This document shows, piece after piece, positions 24,101-37,500 of a stretch of 64,000 nucleotides of DNA (its first letter is position 1; every line of letters begins with the position of its first letter). The notes under the pieces were generated by a model. The model was not told the DNA's origin. It made no database searches and worked only from the letters and a program-made list of their open reading frames with translations. The position numbers and the translations under genes are program-made. The stretch is taken from NCBI GenBank assembly GCA_036346205.1, contig JARFJB010002472.1:3600501-3664500 (forward strand), in the 5' to 3' direction. Origin of the DNA: Vesta saturnalis. Its lineage: Eukaryota > Arthropoda > Insecta > Coleoptera > Lampyridae.

Positions 24101-27100
24101 TTTTAGACCGGGTTTGAAATGTATATGCCGGTTGTGTAGGCAACACACGTTGCGTGCATTAGAGGAAGTCATGGTACGTGAGAATTGAATAGTAAATAAA
24201 TTTAAAAATAAAATAATTTCAGAAATTCCAATTGATCAAGTAGGACCAGGTGACTTTTCTTTTTGGTTTTTAATCTGAAAAATAATGCCATTTTGTGAAA
24301 AATTACGTTATTAGAAGCCAGGTATGTGGGGAGATTCTTCCTGTAACCTTTTATAAAATTTTACTTAATAAAAGTTATATGCAGCATTAGTGCTGATTTT
24401 TTATGTAAAACCGACACAGTTCAAAAAAGTAGTATAGTTGTAGTTTCTACAGTTATTAAAGTTTCTTAAAAAACGTTTTTCGTCAGATCAAGAGGTGAGT
24501 TAAACCGCCAATTTGCAACTGTTCACCTTGAAGTTTGCTTTATTTAAATAGTATTTTGTATCGGGAGATCCATATTATAATGTTACAGTGATGTTTGTGT
24601 AGAGTAAAACGCTTTGTATTGGGTGATTAAAGTAATGAGCTAATATTGCTAAAAATTTAAATTAAACCTTGAGTTAAGTTTTAGAGTTTATAACATTAAA
24701 GTAGACTTCTAATTTATGCTTGTAGTTTTGTGTGCAACAGTAGTTTGTAATTTGCTTGAAAACCTTTTACTTCACTTTACTGCCGTGGTTATTAATTACC
24801 TTCAGATTTAATTTGTTTGTGCAATGATAGACATCTGGCTGGTATATTTTGGGTTATTTATATCTCAGTTATTTTATGATTCGGGTGAGTTAAAACCGAG
24901 ACGCCAGTTGTAAGGAGAGCTCTTCCTACAACTACGGTTTCATTACTTTATTTTGGGTTTATCTTGTGTCGTGTATTTTATTTCTAGGGTCAACGCTGGA
25001 TGTTGAACAGTATACAAAAGTGTCGATTCGTTGTATTACAATTTGATCCAATTAAATTTTTCTTTTTGTATGTATTTAGAAGAGGCACTAGAAAAAGGTG
25101 GTACTATTTAATTTTTTTTGCCCAATTTCAGGGATCTAGACATACTCTCGGGTTATTTGGCTGAATAGTAGCTTTCCCGATTTACGATACCAGTTGTTTG
25201 AGTACTTACTTACAACAAATACGACTTGATATTTAGACTAGTATGCCTTCGGCGAATTTAGGTTAACCATGTTTAGTATATTTAATATTTGGGTTTTAGT
25301 ATTATTGTTACCAATTGTAGCTACAAAGATGTTACCGATTTGTGTTAAACTACCAATAGTATAGGTTTTCTGTATTACTGGGGTTTAGGAGTTAAGTCCT
25401 AACCGAGCTTATTCCCTTCTTGACCTGGGTCCAACATTATTTTTAACGATAGTGTATCTCTTACTGTGTCATAGCCCTTGGTCTAAGGGCGATATAAACC
25501 TAAATAAGGTGGTGCTCTTTTAAATTCTCTGTGCATCTACGCCAACCACACGCACACCAAGTGCCTAACCGATCAACTGAGCTTCCGGCCTTACTCCTAC
25601 TAGCTGTTATGCTCGCCTTTTACTTTTGCCACGACCATACCTCTGTACATGTAATAGAGTTACGATGATCAGGAATATTCAATAATTATGAGTGATGTCC
25701 ACAGGTGGAATGTAATGATATGGTTCTGGAAATATACAGATATAACAAAATGGTAGTATCGGAGGTGGTTGATGGATTTCACTGTGTAGGTGGATGAGTA
25801 TGATCGATCTGGAGTACACGAAAAGAGGTGAGGTGTACAGGAGGGCATGTAAAATTACTAATTTTCTGCTGGTGGTAGTGGTGATAAAATTTCATTATGC
25901 TTATATTTGTGTATTTTTATGTACTGTTTTATAAGGGGGTGTGAGAGGGGAGGAGTGAACGGAATTACTGTACAGGGAACTCCTTTATAGTTGAGAAATT
26001 ACCAACCCGATGTAGAAAGAAGCTTGGAGTGGGAGGTGAAGAAGAAAGTATGTTATCCTTCACGAGACATTGCTCTCTGCGTACTATTTTTTTTCCTTCG
26101 GGGCCGAATCCTACGTTTGCAAACAAACGGTAATAAATAATTCGTTATACACTTCGTACATTGGGAAGTATATTAAAAATGATTCTTCGGTTCACTATTT
26201 TGAGGAAATATGTGGTTAGGTAGTCAGGGATGGATATTGGTAGGAAGCTGGCGGGAAGTAAACAAAATCGGACAGGTAGGATTAATAATCGGAACGCAAA
26301 AGGTGCACACGCAAAGGCAGGCACGACAGAATATTCGTAGGACTATGAATACGAATAGAAGTGATTTTTAAAGCGGGCGTTAGGGCACTTGTAGAGGAAA
26401 CTGTACGGCAGTGGAAAAGCCGTGCAACTGATAGGATTTATAAACAAGACAGGGATGCAGTTGCACCTAGCAAATAAGTTTTGATAGGAAATTATTATCT
26501 AGGATAGGACAGTTAATTGGAAAGCACTTTACGATCATTATAACATATATAAGAAACCCGACACGAGATGAGACGAGACAAGACGAGATCATCTGGGTTC
26601 GAGACCGAGACGAGACGAGACTAATCATGAGTCACATCTCGTCTCGTCTCTTGGTATCTCCACTCAAATGAAAATTTCAAGGAATGATGTCAGTTAATTT
26701 TGATTATAAATTACAAATATTCATTGAAGTAAAGCATACATGTTTGCACGTTAGTATTTTTTACATCTTATTTTATTGGTATGTATTAAGACACTGAATT
26801 ATAAGTGCATTATTTTTCATTTTATTACTTGCGAAAACGGCGTAGGTTTCAGTGCTGATCTTTTCACAAAATAAGCGGGCAAACTATTCTTCTCATTATA
26901 ACTCCATCAACTTTCGTGTTAACAACGTTTGATACCCATACATTCTTGGAAGCTTTTCGATTGAAACGTTTTTAGTTCGTGCTTTACGTATTTAGAAAGT
27001 ATTAGAAATGTTTGCAAATGGTAATCGCATTTAGAATCGTAATTCTGAAAACGAAATATAAGTTTTGGTTTATTTATTACGTTTAGATGGAAGTTTAAAA

Positions 27101-27239
27101 TTGAAATGTGAGTTACGTATTGGTATCGACGTTTAAATTCTTTTTACTAATTTAGTTGGGAATTAATTAGTTTTATTGTAAATAAGAGTTGTTTATAATT
27201 TTATAGATATCGTTAAATATAGCCGTTAGGGAAGCATAT
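21172..27239. other. Long stretch without recognisable genes
   Basis: No protein domain, RNA gene or complete transposon was recognised in about 6 kb. Minor points: the word GGTCGAAACGTTAAAA at 22092, of a kind often seen near retroelement 3' ends; two GTGAGTTAAA(A)CCG words at 24495 and 24884; and a GAGAC-repeat hairpin at 26562-26655. Frames of 60-80 residues look random. Confidence 0.45.
26562..26655. repeat. GAGAC pentamer hairpin
   Basis: Runs of GAGAC/GAGAT units on the left (GAGATGAGACGAGACAAGAC) are answered by ATCTCGTCTCGTCTC at 26636-26650. The segment can therefore fold on itself. Confidence 0.7.
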
Positions 27240-28150
27240 ATCGCATTTTATTAAAACGTTTTAGGCTTTTAGATACGAGACGTTAAGGGTAGCGTCGCTA
27301 AGAAATCTTCAATTTACAGGATATCGATTACAGTGATAACGCCCGTCGGTTGTAAAATTGTTTGTTGGTACAAGACTGTTTTCGAGTGTAGTTGGCGCGT
27401 ATTTGAGAAATTTAAGTAATCATTTCATGATTGATTAATTAATAAGAGGGGAATAAAAATCCAATGTGGCGCTAATGGGAATATTCGCGGAGGGACTCTT
27501 AGTTTAGACGCAGAGGCGTTAACGGTTACCGTTACGACAGCCAGTGAGTTATCGCGGAACGTCGTTACCTGAAATCCGTGTTGAAAGAACTTCCGTTAGA
27601 AGGGGCGGCATCCCCAAATAACCCTTGTTGGGATCTTATTGTGTCGTTCAACCAACGGGAGATTGATTTATCATTAAGTGGTTTGCCCAAAGGGACTTTG
27701 CCGTAGATCCTATAAAAGGTGTTAAGCGTTATTTCTTAGTGCGTTCCTTGTTCTTTGAAGTGGTAATCGGTTTTGTGCGGACGAAACCAAACGTTTGTTC
27801 CTAACTCCAGTCAATAATTACACAGTTCTTCGGTAATAAATAACTCGCTGTTAATAATTAAGCTTTTGTGTATAGTTAAAGAAGAATAATAATTATCAAG
27901 CAGAGCTATGTCATAAGTAAAGTAAAGTTCACTAGTAATGTGTAAACATAGATTGTAGTGTACCGTACAATCAATTGGGATGATAATCAACCGCAAATTG
28001 GTATTTTAAATCGACGCATCGCATTCCTTTTCGAGGGGCGTCCGACTTGGAGTTTCGAGCGCAGTTACAACTTAGAACACATCACCGACGCCACCGCAGA
28101 GTTCATCCTCTGGGTTCCCACCAGGTGCCTGTATAATAAAAGGGGCTGAT
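27240..28150. repeat. Dispersed repeat Q, copy B
   Basis: The most complete copy. 27240-27870 matches copy A (6880-7510), and 27930-28150 matches copy C (42500-42720) through CAATCAAATGGGATGA-like, ACCGCAA and TCGAGCGC words. Copy B thus links two segments found separately elsewhere. A 63-residue frame at 27958-28149 is not conserved in copy C. Confidence 0.55.
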
Positions 28151-30449
28151 AAAAATTTAAGGTAAATCATTCAGATCACATTCTTGCTGTGGGTGACATA
28201 ATTTTAATAAGGTATTGTGTGTATTTCTTTTCCTGTATATTGTAAGGGTTGAATACGCTGTTTTGTTTTGTTATTTTGAATTAATCTCTTAGTAGTCTAC
28301 CGTTTAAATTTTTTATCCAAGCGTATTCAACCGTGCCATAGTCAAATTTATGTTAATTAATTAAAGTTCAAGAAATTTTTATTCTATGCTTCATTGTGCC
28401 TATTACACCTTTATGAGAAACCCGGTTTCATTAATGCTCAGTGTTTCATTAACAAAATAATCTGGTTAATTCTTTTTTAATGTTGTAGTGTTAATATTAC
28501 TTTAAATGATATCAAATTCTGTAATTCTGAGATTATTATGTAAGACACTAAAAAAAGTAGGTGTTGAAGTTGAACTGTAGATTCAATTTGGTTTACTAGT
28601 CGTGGTCACTGAATTTACATAATCCTAAATCGAATACTCACACAATATATATGGTTAGAACCTTTGTAGGTTATGACTCATATTTTAATACAACTAGAAC
28701 TCACAACAGAGAATTTGCAAACTCTGAACATTATATATGGATTAATTTAATTACAATTATTTCCATACATTTACTTAATTTACGCCTAAGTAATTTTAGT
28801 GTGTTATCTTTCTACATTATACTAATCCAAACAACTTTTACCGTAACGCTTGTCTTTATGTGTCAAAAGATCTTTCCACGATATGCTCTATTCTCTTACT
28901 AACTGAATATAGATCGTATTTGCCTAAACTTCGGCTTGAGTAGATAAGTTCGAAATTGTGCAAATTTTTAATTTAGCAGTTATTAGTGTAAATGGGATTC
29001 TCATACTGTTATTTTTGAGGTAAATTAGAAACGGGGGTTTAGTTTAGTTGATAAATTTATTTGATATAGCATACTTCCACTTTATTTTTATTTTTTTATA
29101 AAATAAGACTAAATCAAACATTGTATCGTGAAATGTAGTTGCAAATTCCCAAAACGCTTTTCTGCCGTCTGAAACAAAACGTGTGGCGTTATGTTGCGGT
29201 TACGTTCCTATAAAATGACAAATGTTGCAAGAAAATCTGCTTTATCTTTTTGTTTTCAGTATAAGAATAAAGTACACGTTTCACTAACAAAAACATGTCG
29301 CATTTATGCCACAATAGGATTCCCTACAGTAAATGATTATAAAGCTTTGGCCCTGCTACTTTCTTGATACTCAATGAGAAATATATCATTCATACATAAA
29401 GAAATCCTTCGGCCTTTAGTAAAGAAGTTTTTAATAAATCGCATTATAATCTGACAGCTACAAACTTCTGTTAAAGATTGTATGCTTTAAAATGTTTAAC
29501 GCGTCTACACTTGTTAAGGTATGATTTCACTGCTAAGTTTCGTAACTTTTGTCACATTCACAAATGTTGCACAAATTATGTAGTTTTCATACTAAAGTAG
29601 AAATTTATTGCTAAAAATATTATATAGGGAATGTACTTCATCATCTGTGACTTGTCACAGATTTATTTATGTCACTATTTCAAACAGCACTTTACATAAT
29701 ATGACATTTACATCAGTCTTTGAATGAATATGATATGATTTGGTATTTTTACTCCTGGGTAATACTTTATCTTGAAATCATATCTGTATCTCAGAACTGC
29801 ATTAACTGTTTTATTGAAATAATTATATTGTCATCTTTTTACTAACTCAATATTGCTCTTTTACGTAGGAAACAAAATTAACTCCTAGCCATTTAATTTA
29901 CTCTGATCTACAAAATGATGTGTCCTGGTCATTTCAACATGACAGATTTGCTGTAAAGATAAATATATTCCGTAATGAAAAGATGTTTTTCATATAAATT
30001 TTTGTTTGACATTAATAAACCTTTGAGCACAATTACCTTAATTATTTTAAAATGGTTACCAAAAGCAAGTCCTGTTACCGTTGCGGCAGCTCTTTTATAT
30101 CTTAATTAATCTAAAGTCTAATATTGTGTTCTTCGGATAACCTTAAATACAGTTTATAAAAGATAGCGATTGTACATTGTTCTAACAACAAATGGTGATC
30201 TCTGATCGGTAAACGTTAGATAATCTCTTGTTGACGCTTTTGAATAACAATTCTTAGAATGAGATAAGCAATTAATACAGTTGACTTAATTCCTCCCCCT
30301 TAGTTTTGTACTTGGGATTGTGTCACTTTGGATTTCTTTATAAATATTTTGCTCTTATCTCTAAATAAAAATAATGAGACACATTCACGAATAATTACAA
30401 TTAAATCTAAAGTTACACAAAAGTTAGCAACGTAACTTGATAGTTCAAT
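28151..30449. other. No feature seen
   Basis: AT-rich DNA with short frames only, such as 83 residues at 28651-28902 without a motif. No repeat copy was recognised by eye. Confidence 0.45.
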
Positions 30450-31250
30450 TCAAATACCTTTTAATAAGTCTTGAACTTCTTCTTTCAGATGATGTAGGAT
30501 ATCTAGATGTTTTAATTGTAGATTTACACTTTTGTTTAGGTTATATGATTCTACATTGATGTTTCTTGTATTAAAAGTGTTTGCATAAGTGTGAAAAAAC
30601 GTGTGGTCCTCGATTATTAATTTACAGTCACTTTCTGTTATAATAGTATTGTTGACTACATAAATTATTTTAAGTCTATTCTTAGAGGAAACTAACGCAG
30701 TGTTGTCGTGTAACTGCACATAGAGTTTATAGTCGTTATTCACTTCCGTAAAAATTCACTTTTCCGCTTTGCTTAATAAGCACTCATTCACTAGTGATTT
30801 ATCTGCACAGAGTAATACGTCAGTTAACTGCCGCCAATTTTCGTCAGTCCATAAACCCTCATTGTTGCTTTCCAAGTAATATTAGTATGGTGTTAATAAT
30901 ACTTGATTATGTGCATTAGGAATGGGGCAAACCTTTTTTATTTGGTATTGGATTGGTTTTAGGATCGAGATATACAGAACAAAGTTTTTGCTTACTTGTA
31001 GTATCCTTAATTCAGAGAGCCGTAAAATCCTGAAGGGATGATTGGAATCAAATTCAAGTAATTCATATGGTTTATAAATAAATTTTAAATGATCCATTAA
31101 CATTTAAAGTTCTTTGTACCAAATAACTTCTAAATCGAAGATCTTAGAAAATGCAAGTGAAATTGCTCTCTCCACGCTTCTTATGTAAGATAAGTTTTTC
31201 ACTCAGAAGAATATTGAATGACTTGTGTGTCTTAAACGTCATTGGGGTTA
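30450..31250 (-). pseudogene. Possible errantivirus-type envelope remnant
   Basis: Minus-strand fragments at 30882-31103 and 30450-30743, with a short coding-looking bridge between them, resemble the insect errantivirus/gypsy envelope that is related to baculovirus F proteins. The upstream part (31110-31200) has an Ala/Ile-rich helix pattern, then a Phe-Val-Leu-Tyr-Ile-Ser beta stretch and a KKVCPIPN turn. The later part has Cys-containing strands and a helical tail (LKHLDILHHLKEEVQDLL). Several stops and shifts break it, and no gag, pol, LTR, signal peptide or membrane anchor was found alongside. Assignment is by overall pattern only and could be wrong. Confidence 0.4.
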
Positions 31251-31351
31251 ACCTTGACCTTGAAAATACTATCAACTAAGAATTGCTTGAACAATGAAAA
31301 GGGGAAATGTCCTTACAATTTTTTTAATTTAAATTTCCCGCTAAAAGTGAG

Positions 31352-31912
31352 TGCGTGTGTGTGTACGTGTGAGCGTGTGTGCGTGTGTGCGTGTGTGCGT
31401 GTGTGCGTGTGTGCGTGTGTGCGTGTGTGCGTGTGCGCGCGTGTGCGTGTGTGCGTGTGTGGGTGTGTGCGTGTGTGCGTGTGTGCGTGAATGCGTGTCG
31501 GCGTGTGTGCGTGTGTGCGTGTGTGCGCGTGGTGCGCGTGTGCGTGTGTGCGTGTGTACGTCTGTGCGTGTGTGCGTGCGTGCGTGGACGCGTGTGCGCA
31601 TGTGCGCTTGTGTGCGTGTGTGGGTGTGTGCGTGTGTGCGTGTGTGCGTGTGTGCGTGTGTGCGTGTGTGCGTGTGTGCGTGTGTGCGTGTGTGCGTGTG
31701 TGCGTGTGTGTCGTGTGTGCGCGTGTGCGTGTGCACGTGTGTGGGTGTGTGCGTGTGTACGTGTGTACGTGTGTGCGTGTCGGCGTGTGTGCGTGTGTGC
31801 GTGAATACGTGTCTGCGTGTGTGCATGTGCTCGTGTGTGCATGTGTGCGCACATTCGCGTGTGGACGTGTGTCCGTGTGTGCGTGTCTTGGTGTCCGTGT
31901 GTGTGTCCGTGT

Positions 31913-31969
<57 letters not shown>

Positions 31970-31983
31970 CGTGCGTGTGTGAA
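31352..31983. repeat. (GTGTGC)n hexamer array
   Basis: About 630 bp of GTGTGC units with GTGTGG, GTGTAC and GTCGGC variants, ending in pure GT and three GTGC units. It directly abuts the 3' tail of the LINE at 31988. Hexamer periodicity gives open frames on both strands (Cys-Val-Arg and His-Thr-Arg) that are artefacts. Confidence 0.95.
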
Positions 31984-31987
31984 TGTC

Positions 31988-34900
31988 TATTACTATTATT
32001 ATTATTATTGTGTATTAATAACATTGGTTACATTACAGTTATACAATTAACATTTTTCATTATCACAGATGTTTTGCGTGGATAAAATGGTATTGTTCAC
32101 TTCACAAATATGTTTCACTACGTCCTAAAACTTTAATGTTTTTTTTAAGCTACACTTCTGGATCAATTTTTATAAATAGTTCGTAATTTCCTATACTACA
32201 TAACATAACACTCCTCCTATACCCCTTATACACCTTATAAAGTTATCAACACTGTTGTTATTTAAGTTCCTCTGATATTCTGTCACTATTCTGTATTTTA
32301 ACCGAGTTTTATAATTGTTTAAGTATCTTGGAATTACCAGTGGTTTTTTAACGTATTCAATGTGTTCTCTATATATTGTGCTAATTGCTAAAGCAGTTAA
32401 GTAGTTTGATATGTTTAAGTCCCATTTGCTACGGCCGTTTTAAACATGCAATATAATTTTTGCATTCTTATGGTGAATATTTTAATGATACTTTTAAGTA
32501 ACTGTTTAACATATTTCCATATATCTTTTGTTAAGGTACAACACATTCTATGTGCCACGCATCTCCTTCTTCTTTGCACCATATACATATTTTGTCACCG
32601 CTTACTTTTATTTTTGCCAAAAAAATCATGTCTGCTAGTCTATTTTTGTCCAATCTCCATACGATTGCTCCATCACTTCCTAGCGTAGGTTCTTTAAACA
32701 TATTGGTCCAGAACACTTCCTCGTTACTCCAATAACCGTTACTTTTTTTCATTGCATCAAAAACCCTCGCCACTATCTTCTTTAGAAGCATTTTTCTCGA
32801 GTCTTTATCAGAAACTTGTTGATTCTGTAAGGTAGCCCATACACGCCAATTGCAGCAGAAAAGTTATTCTCAAGCAGAACCTTCAGATTTTTGTAGTCAT
32901 TGTAAGCTGTTTTCTTAATTTTGGAGTTACATACACATTAATTACACTTGACTCATGCTTCCATTTAATTCCTTCCATTAAATCTCCTACTTGTGTGATC
33001 TCGAATCTTTTCCATAAGTTACTATTTAGAAGTGTGCACAAGTCTTGTGGCCATAAGGAACAGTAACTAAGAGGCATACCGTTTATGTCTTGTTGGCATA
33101 GGCGGAAATCCTTAAATTTTGGTGAAATTATGTTCCATGCTTCCCGTAAGCTGCTAGCAAAGCTTGGTAACTTATTTACCCGTTGATTCAAAAAGAGGCC
33201 TTGCCATAGAAGATTGAATTTTCTGCTCTTATTTAAAAAGTATTGTAACATTTTTGCCCAGTTACTTTCCACATTATTTATGAATTTTACAGCTGTCATT
33301 ATTCGGAAAGCTTTGGTTTTTGATTTTAATGAAACCAGCCCTAATCCTCCTTGACTTAGTGGTGAACATAGATTTTTTACATTAGTCCAGTGCTTTTTGT
33401 TATTCCACGCAAGCTTTACAAGTGCACTTTGAATACGATCTAATGTATTTTCAGGTATTGCCATAACTTGTAAGGTATGCCATAATTTTGGGGCAATGAA
33501 AGTATTAATAATTTTTATCCACCCTTTTAGTGATACTCTGTTTGCTCTACCTTTCCATTTATCTAAAGCCCCATTTACTTTTTCAAGCAGATAGTTCCTT
33601 TCTGTTTCTGTCATTTCCGTTTCTGATGAACTGAACGTAATTTCAAAGATATTTTCTGTCCAAGAGCATCCTAGTGGATCGTCAACTCTATTGTTCCATT
33701 GACCACACCACAAGCCTTTTGATTTATTATAGTTGGTTTTTGCTCATGATTGCGAAGAATAGGTGTTAAAGCAATCTTTAAATGCGTCGAAATCATCGTT
33801 GTTTAATACGAAGAGTGAAACATCATCTGCATATGCTGTGATCGCTGCAACATTATTAGTACCTAAAGGTAGTAGTATCCCGTGTAGTTTTTGTCGGCAT
33901 AAATTTAAGAGCGGTTCTAGAGCAAGTGAGAACAAAGGTCCTGCTAATGGGCAGCTTTGCTTAATCCCTTTTCTTGTATTTATTTATCCCGTTAGATCTC
34001 CAACGCAAATGTGATAAGGGGAATCCTTGTAGAAAAGCTTAATGACCTCAGTAAATTGCTTTGGGAAGTTTACCTCCTGGCTGACATGAAATAGATACTC
34101 GTGGCTAACATTATCGAAGGCACTCTGTAGATCTAAAGATATTATCCCTAAAGGTATATTTTCCTCATTTGCATATGTTATGAGATTTCCGTGTAAATGA
34201 AGATTGTCGTAGATGGACCTTCCGGGGATACTATACGATTGGTCTAGATGTACTACTTTGCTAATTACACTCATGAGTCTGTTCGATAACGCTTTTGCCA
34301 GTACTTTGTAATCTGTTGTTATTAATGAGATTGGTCTCCAACTTTTCAATTGTAGTAGACCTTTACCATGTTTCTCAATTAGAACTACTACAGATGTCCT
34401 TCGCATTCGTTGATGACACTTGTGTCCTTTATAGAATCCAAAAATATTTTCAAAGATCTATGCCTGGCGCTTTTTTCCTATTTAAGTTCGTTAAGGCAGT
34501 TGTAATTTCCTCCAGCGTGAAGTCGGTGGTTAGCGTGTATTTGTCGTCATTAGTAAGTTAAACCGTGACACAACGAGGATTATGCATTAATCAGCGGGGT
34601 TGCTAATTGTTGCCCATTTTTATAAAAACTATACACAATCCCACGAAGTTTCTGCTTTCTCTTTCACCAAGTAATCAATTAACCTGTTAATATAGCCTTC
34701 AAATTGTTTGTCATTTAATCAATTATTATCAAAACGCCAATATGGACATCTGTGACAGGATTTTTTATTAAAGGTCAATTGCACTGCTAAGTGGCCCGAA
34801 AAAGATATTCAGTTGGTGGTTGATTTTGAATGTTGTATGACGGATGTATTACAAAAGATTTTGTCTAATCTTGATGCAGAATTGTTTGTATAAAAGGTAT

Positions 34901-35200
34901 AGCCGGGTGTAGTAGTGTGTAAAAATCGATATCCATCTTGTAATCTATATTTGTCAATTATTTGCTTTAAGAGGTGTGCAACAGCTTTATACCTTTCTGC
35001 AGAATGCAGCCTATCGTATTTTGGATCTAATGTAATGGTAAGGTCACCCCCAATTAAGATTTTGCAAGCAGTATCATGAATTAAAGAGAGCTCCGTGTTT
35101 AAAGTGCGTAATGTTTCAAACGCTAGAGCTTGCTCGTGAGGTAAATAAATGGAATAAAAGTGATACGTTTCATTATTTACAGTAAAAATAACTTTCTGAG
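31988..35200 (-). pseudogene. L1/Tx1-like LINE ORF2 remnant
   Basis: A non-LTR retrotransposon read on minus. An endonuclease part (34740-35195) has FYSIYLPHE, IGGDLTITLD and HTTTPGYTFY. The linker motif LNRKKAPGID lies near 34470. The reverse transcriptase (33744-34406) has WRPISLITTDYK, SLDLQSAFDNVSHEYLF and the catalytic AYADD box. The long C-terminal part (32883-33713) has LKGWIKIINTFIAPKLWH and LSQGGLGLVSLKSK. Near 32560 is a zf-RVT-like CIWCKEEGDAWHIEC. At least five shifts or stops divide the frame. The 5' end is cut at the GT array at 35211. The 3' end finishes in AATAAT repeats at about 31990-32010, the usual tail form. The clade assignment is by motif only. Confidence 0.8.
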
Positions 35201-35210
35201 CGTAACCTCT

Positions 35211-35213
35211 TTG

Positions 35214-35301
<88 letters not shown>

Positions 35302-35440
35302 TGTGTGTGTGTGTGTGCGTGCGTGCGTGCGTGTGAGTATGAGTGTGAGTGTGAGTGTGAGTATGAGATAGAGAGAGCGTGCGAGTGTGTGTGCGTGAGT
35401 GCGTGTGTTCTTGTGTTCGTATATGCGTGTGTAAATTGTT
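35211..35440. repeat. (GT)n then GAGTGT microsatellite
   Basis: Nearly pure GT to 35320, then GTGC, GAGTGT and GAGTAT units. It marks the 5' truncation point of the minus-strand LINE. Confidence 0.95.
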
Positions 35441-36239
35441 TACCATGAAGGATGTCATTATGACAGAGTTATACAACGCTTTTTTCCAAAGTGGCTACTA
35501 TCCACATCACAAGTTAATGGCTGTAGCTGCTGAATTGATATAATTTTTTGACGCGGCAAATGATTCACATCCAACCATTTTCTTTGCAACGGTCATTAAA
35601 AATCGATAATCATCTGATAATTATAAAGCATACAAATCCAGATTTATTTCAACCCTGAAGTAATATTACGCAACAATTTCCAAAAACGCTGACCCAGCAT
35701 GCAGCCATTTCGTTATCTACAGTGCAACCAATAATAAGGTACTCTGATTCCATTAATTACTCATAATTTTAATTATTCATTGCGTTAAAACGTTACCAAC
35801 ATTAGCATTAAGTATTTCAGTTTATAATTAAATATAGGTTGTGTAATCAAATTCGTTATTGTAGAAATTTTCTATTAACTTTTACGTGTTTATTCCATAT
35901 TTAAAAACAAGTTGGCGTCCGAGTATTTAACAATTAGTTTCATGAAGACGCAACCCCGATTTTAAAGCGAACATATCTAGGCACATGTGAATATTTTTTG
36001 GTTAGTAAGGCAAATCGATAATTTTATGAATCTGGCCCACTTTAATCTACGACTGAGCATAAGGCACCAAATCTTCTTGTTATTACCCAAACTGTTAGGT
36101 AGCTAAAATTTATAGCCATGCGTGTAGAAGTATACCTATAGAACTTAAGGGTTGTACAATATTGTGCGCTATTTTGCATTTTATTGGCTTTTCACAATTT
36201 GCTCAACTTTTTATAAAAAATTATCATACTAATAGGAAG
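35441..36239. other. No feature seen
   Basis: Non-coding AT-rich DNA. The last 100 bases may be the upstream part of the jockey-like reverse transcriptase, with a NRKQCFP-like frame near 36232. Confidence 0.4.
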
Positions 36240-37500
36240 CAATGTTTTCCCTAGTTTTCTTCAAAACTAGGGATTATTAACTGTGGAGTTCCACAAGGAC
36301 CAGTTCTTGCACCTATTCTTTTTTGTATGTACACCTGCAATTTAGTAACTTATTTAAACCCTTGTACTCCTCATATCTATGCAGATATGCAGATGACATG
36401 CAATTGACTTAATCCTTTCGCCCTTCAGATCTTCATATTGCCATCAACTTAATAAATAATGATTTAAATTCTCTGTCTGACTATTGTTCAAACCATTAGC
36501 TATTCATTAACCCTGATATATGTAAAGTCTTAGTATTTGGTAAGGACAAAGACTACGTAAAAAAATATTCATATTCAAATAGATAACAATCAAGTACAAT
36601 GTAGTGATGTAGAAAGAAACCTTGGAGTAGAACTAGACACAAGTGTACGACTTTATTCTCATATTTCAAACTGTATTGGAAAGGCATATGCCAGTTTAAC
36701 AAAATTATTTCCACATCGTTACATTCTGTCAATTGACTTAAAAATTAATCTTTGTGATGCGCTCGTATTAAGTCATTGGAACTATGCAAACGTATTTTAT
36801 GGTCCTTGCCTAACCAAAGCTGATTCTTGCCAAATTCAGAGTGTTAAAAAATCCTGTTTAAGATGTATTTACGGTATTCGCAAGTTTTTGCCAACATCTT
36901 ATAAATTACAGAACGCAAATTGGTTAAATATGGAACAAAGAAGGAATATGTACGCTGCTTCATTATGTCATAACATCATCTGTACAAACGCCCGCCAAGT
37001 CAAAAAGTTAGATACCGTTCTGATGTACATTCAATTAATGTTAGATCAAGAGGTTTACTTTCACCACCCTATTTTCGCACAGATATCATTCGAAGGTCAT
37101 TTTCCTAGGACGTTTGCTTAATCTATAACCATGTTCCTTCAAATTTGAAACATTTGTCACTAAAAAGTTTAGAACTGCCTATAGAAAGATTCTTCTCAAC
37201 ATAGATACGAATACTGCAAGATAAACGTATTATATCAAATAAAATAAATGTACATCTTGTGCATAATTATGGAATAGATAGTTTATAAGAAAGTAATACC
37301 AACCATAATCAAATTTGTAAAAAAAAAAATAAACTACCGATATGTTTTAGCAATAAATATACATACAGATAAGGGCTAAATTCATGTCAGTTATACTGCC
37401 TTTTAGTCCTTCTTGTAGAATTCTGTTTATGTTTTGTTGTTAAATTATATTTGGATTCTTTCTTTATGCTGAAAACAAATGAACTTATTATTATTATTAC
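36240..37500 (+). pseudogene. Jockey-like LINE reverse transcriptase, 3' part
   Basis: Plus-strand remnant starting within the reverse transcriptase. GIINCGVPQGPVLAPILF lies at 36267-36320 and the catalytic YADD box at 36378-36397, disrupted by an 8-bp tandem duplication (ATGCAGAT twice). Next come the thumb-type motifs INPDICKVLVFG, ERNLGVELDTSV and SHWNYANVFYGP, then an open stretch at 36888-37121 ending in TAA. The 3' non-coding part runs to an ATTATT tail near 37495. Frameshifts and stops at about 36390, 36500 and 36590 make it non-functional. The order of motifs fits the jockey/CR1 group. Confidence 0.75.

Noticed and set aside
27811..28149. Two short frames in repeat Q copy B
   Set aside because: They are not preserved in the matching part of copies A or C.
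31313..32085. Six overlapping frames of up to 244 residues on both strands
   Set aside because: They are translations of the GTGTGC array (His-Thr and Cys-Val repeats) without any non-repeat domain.
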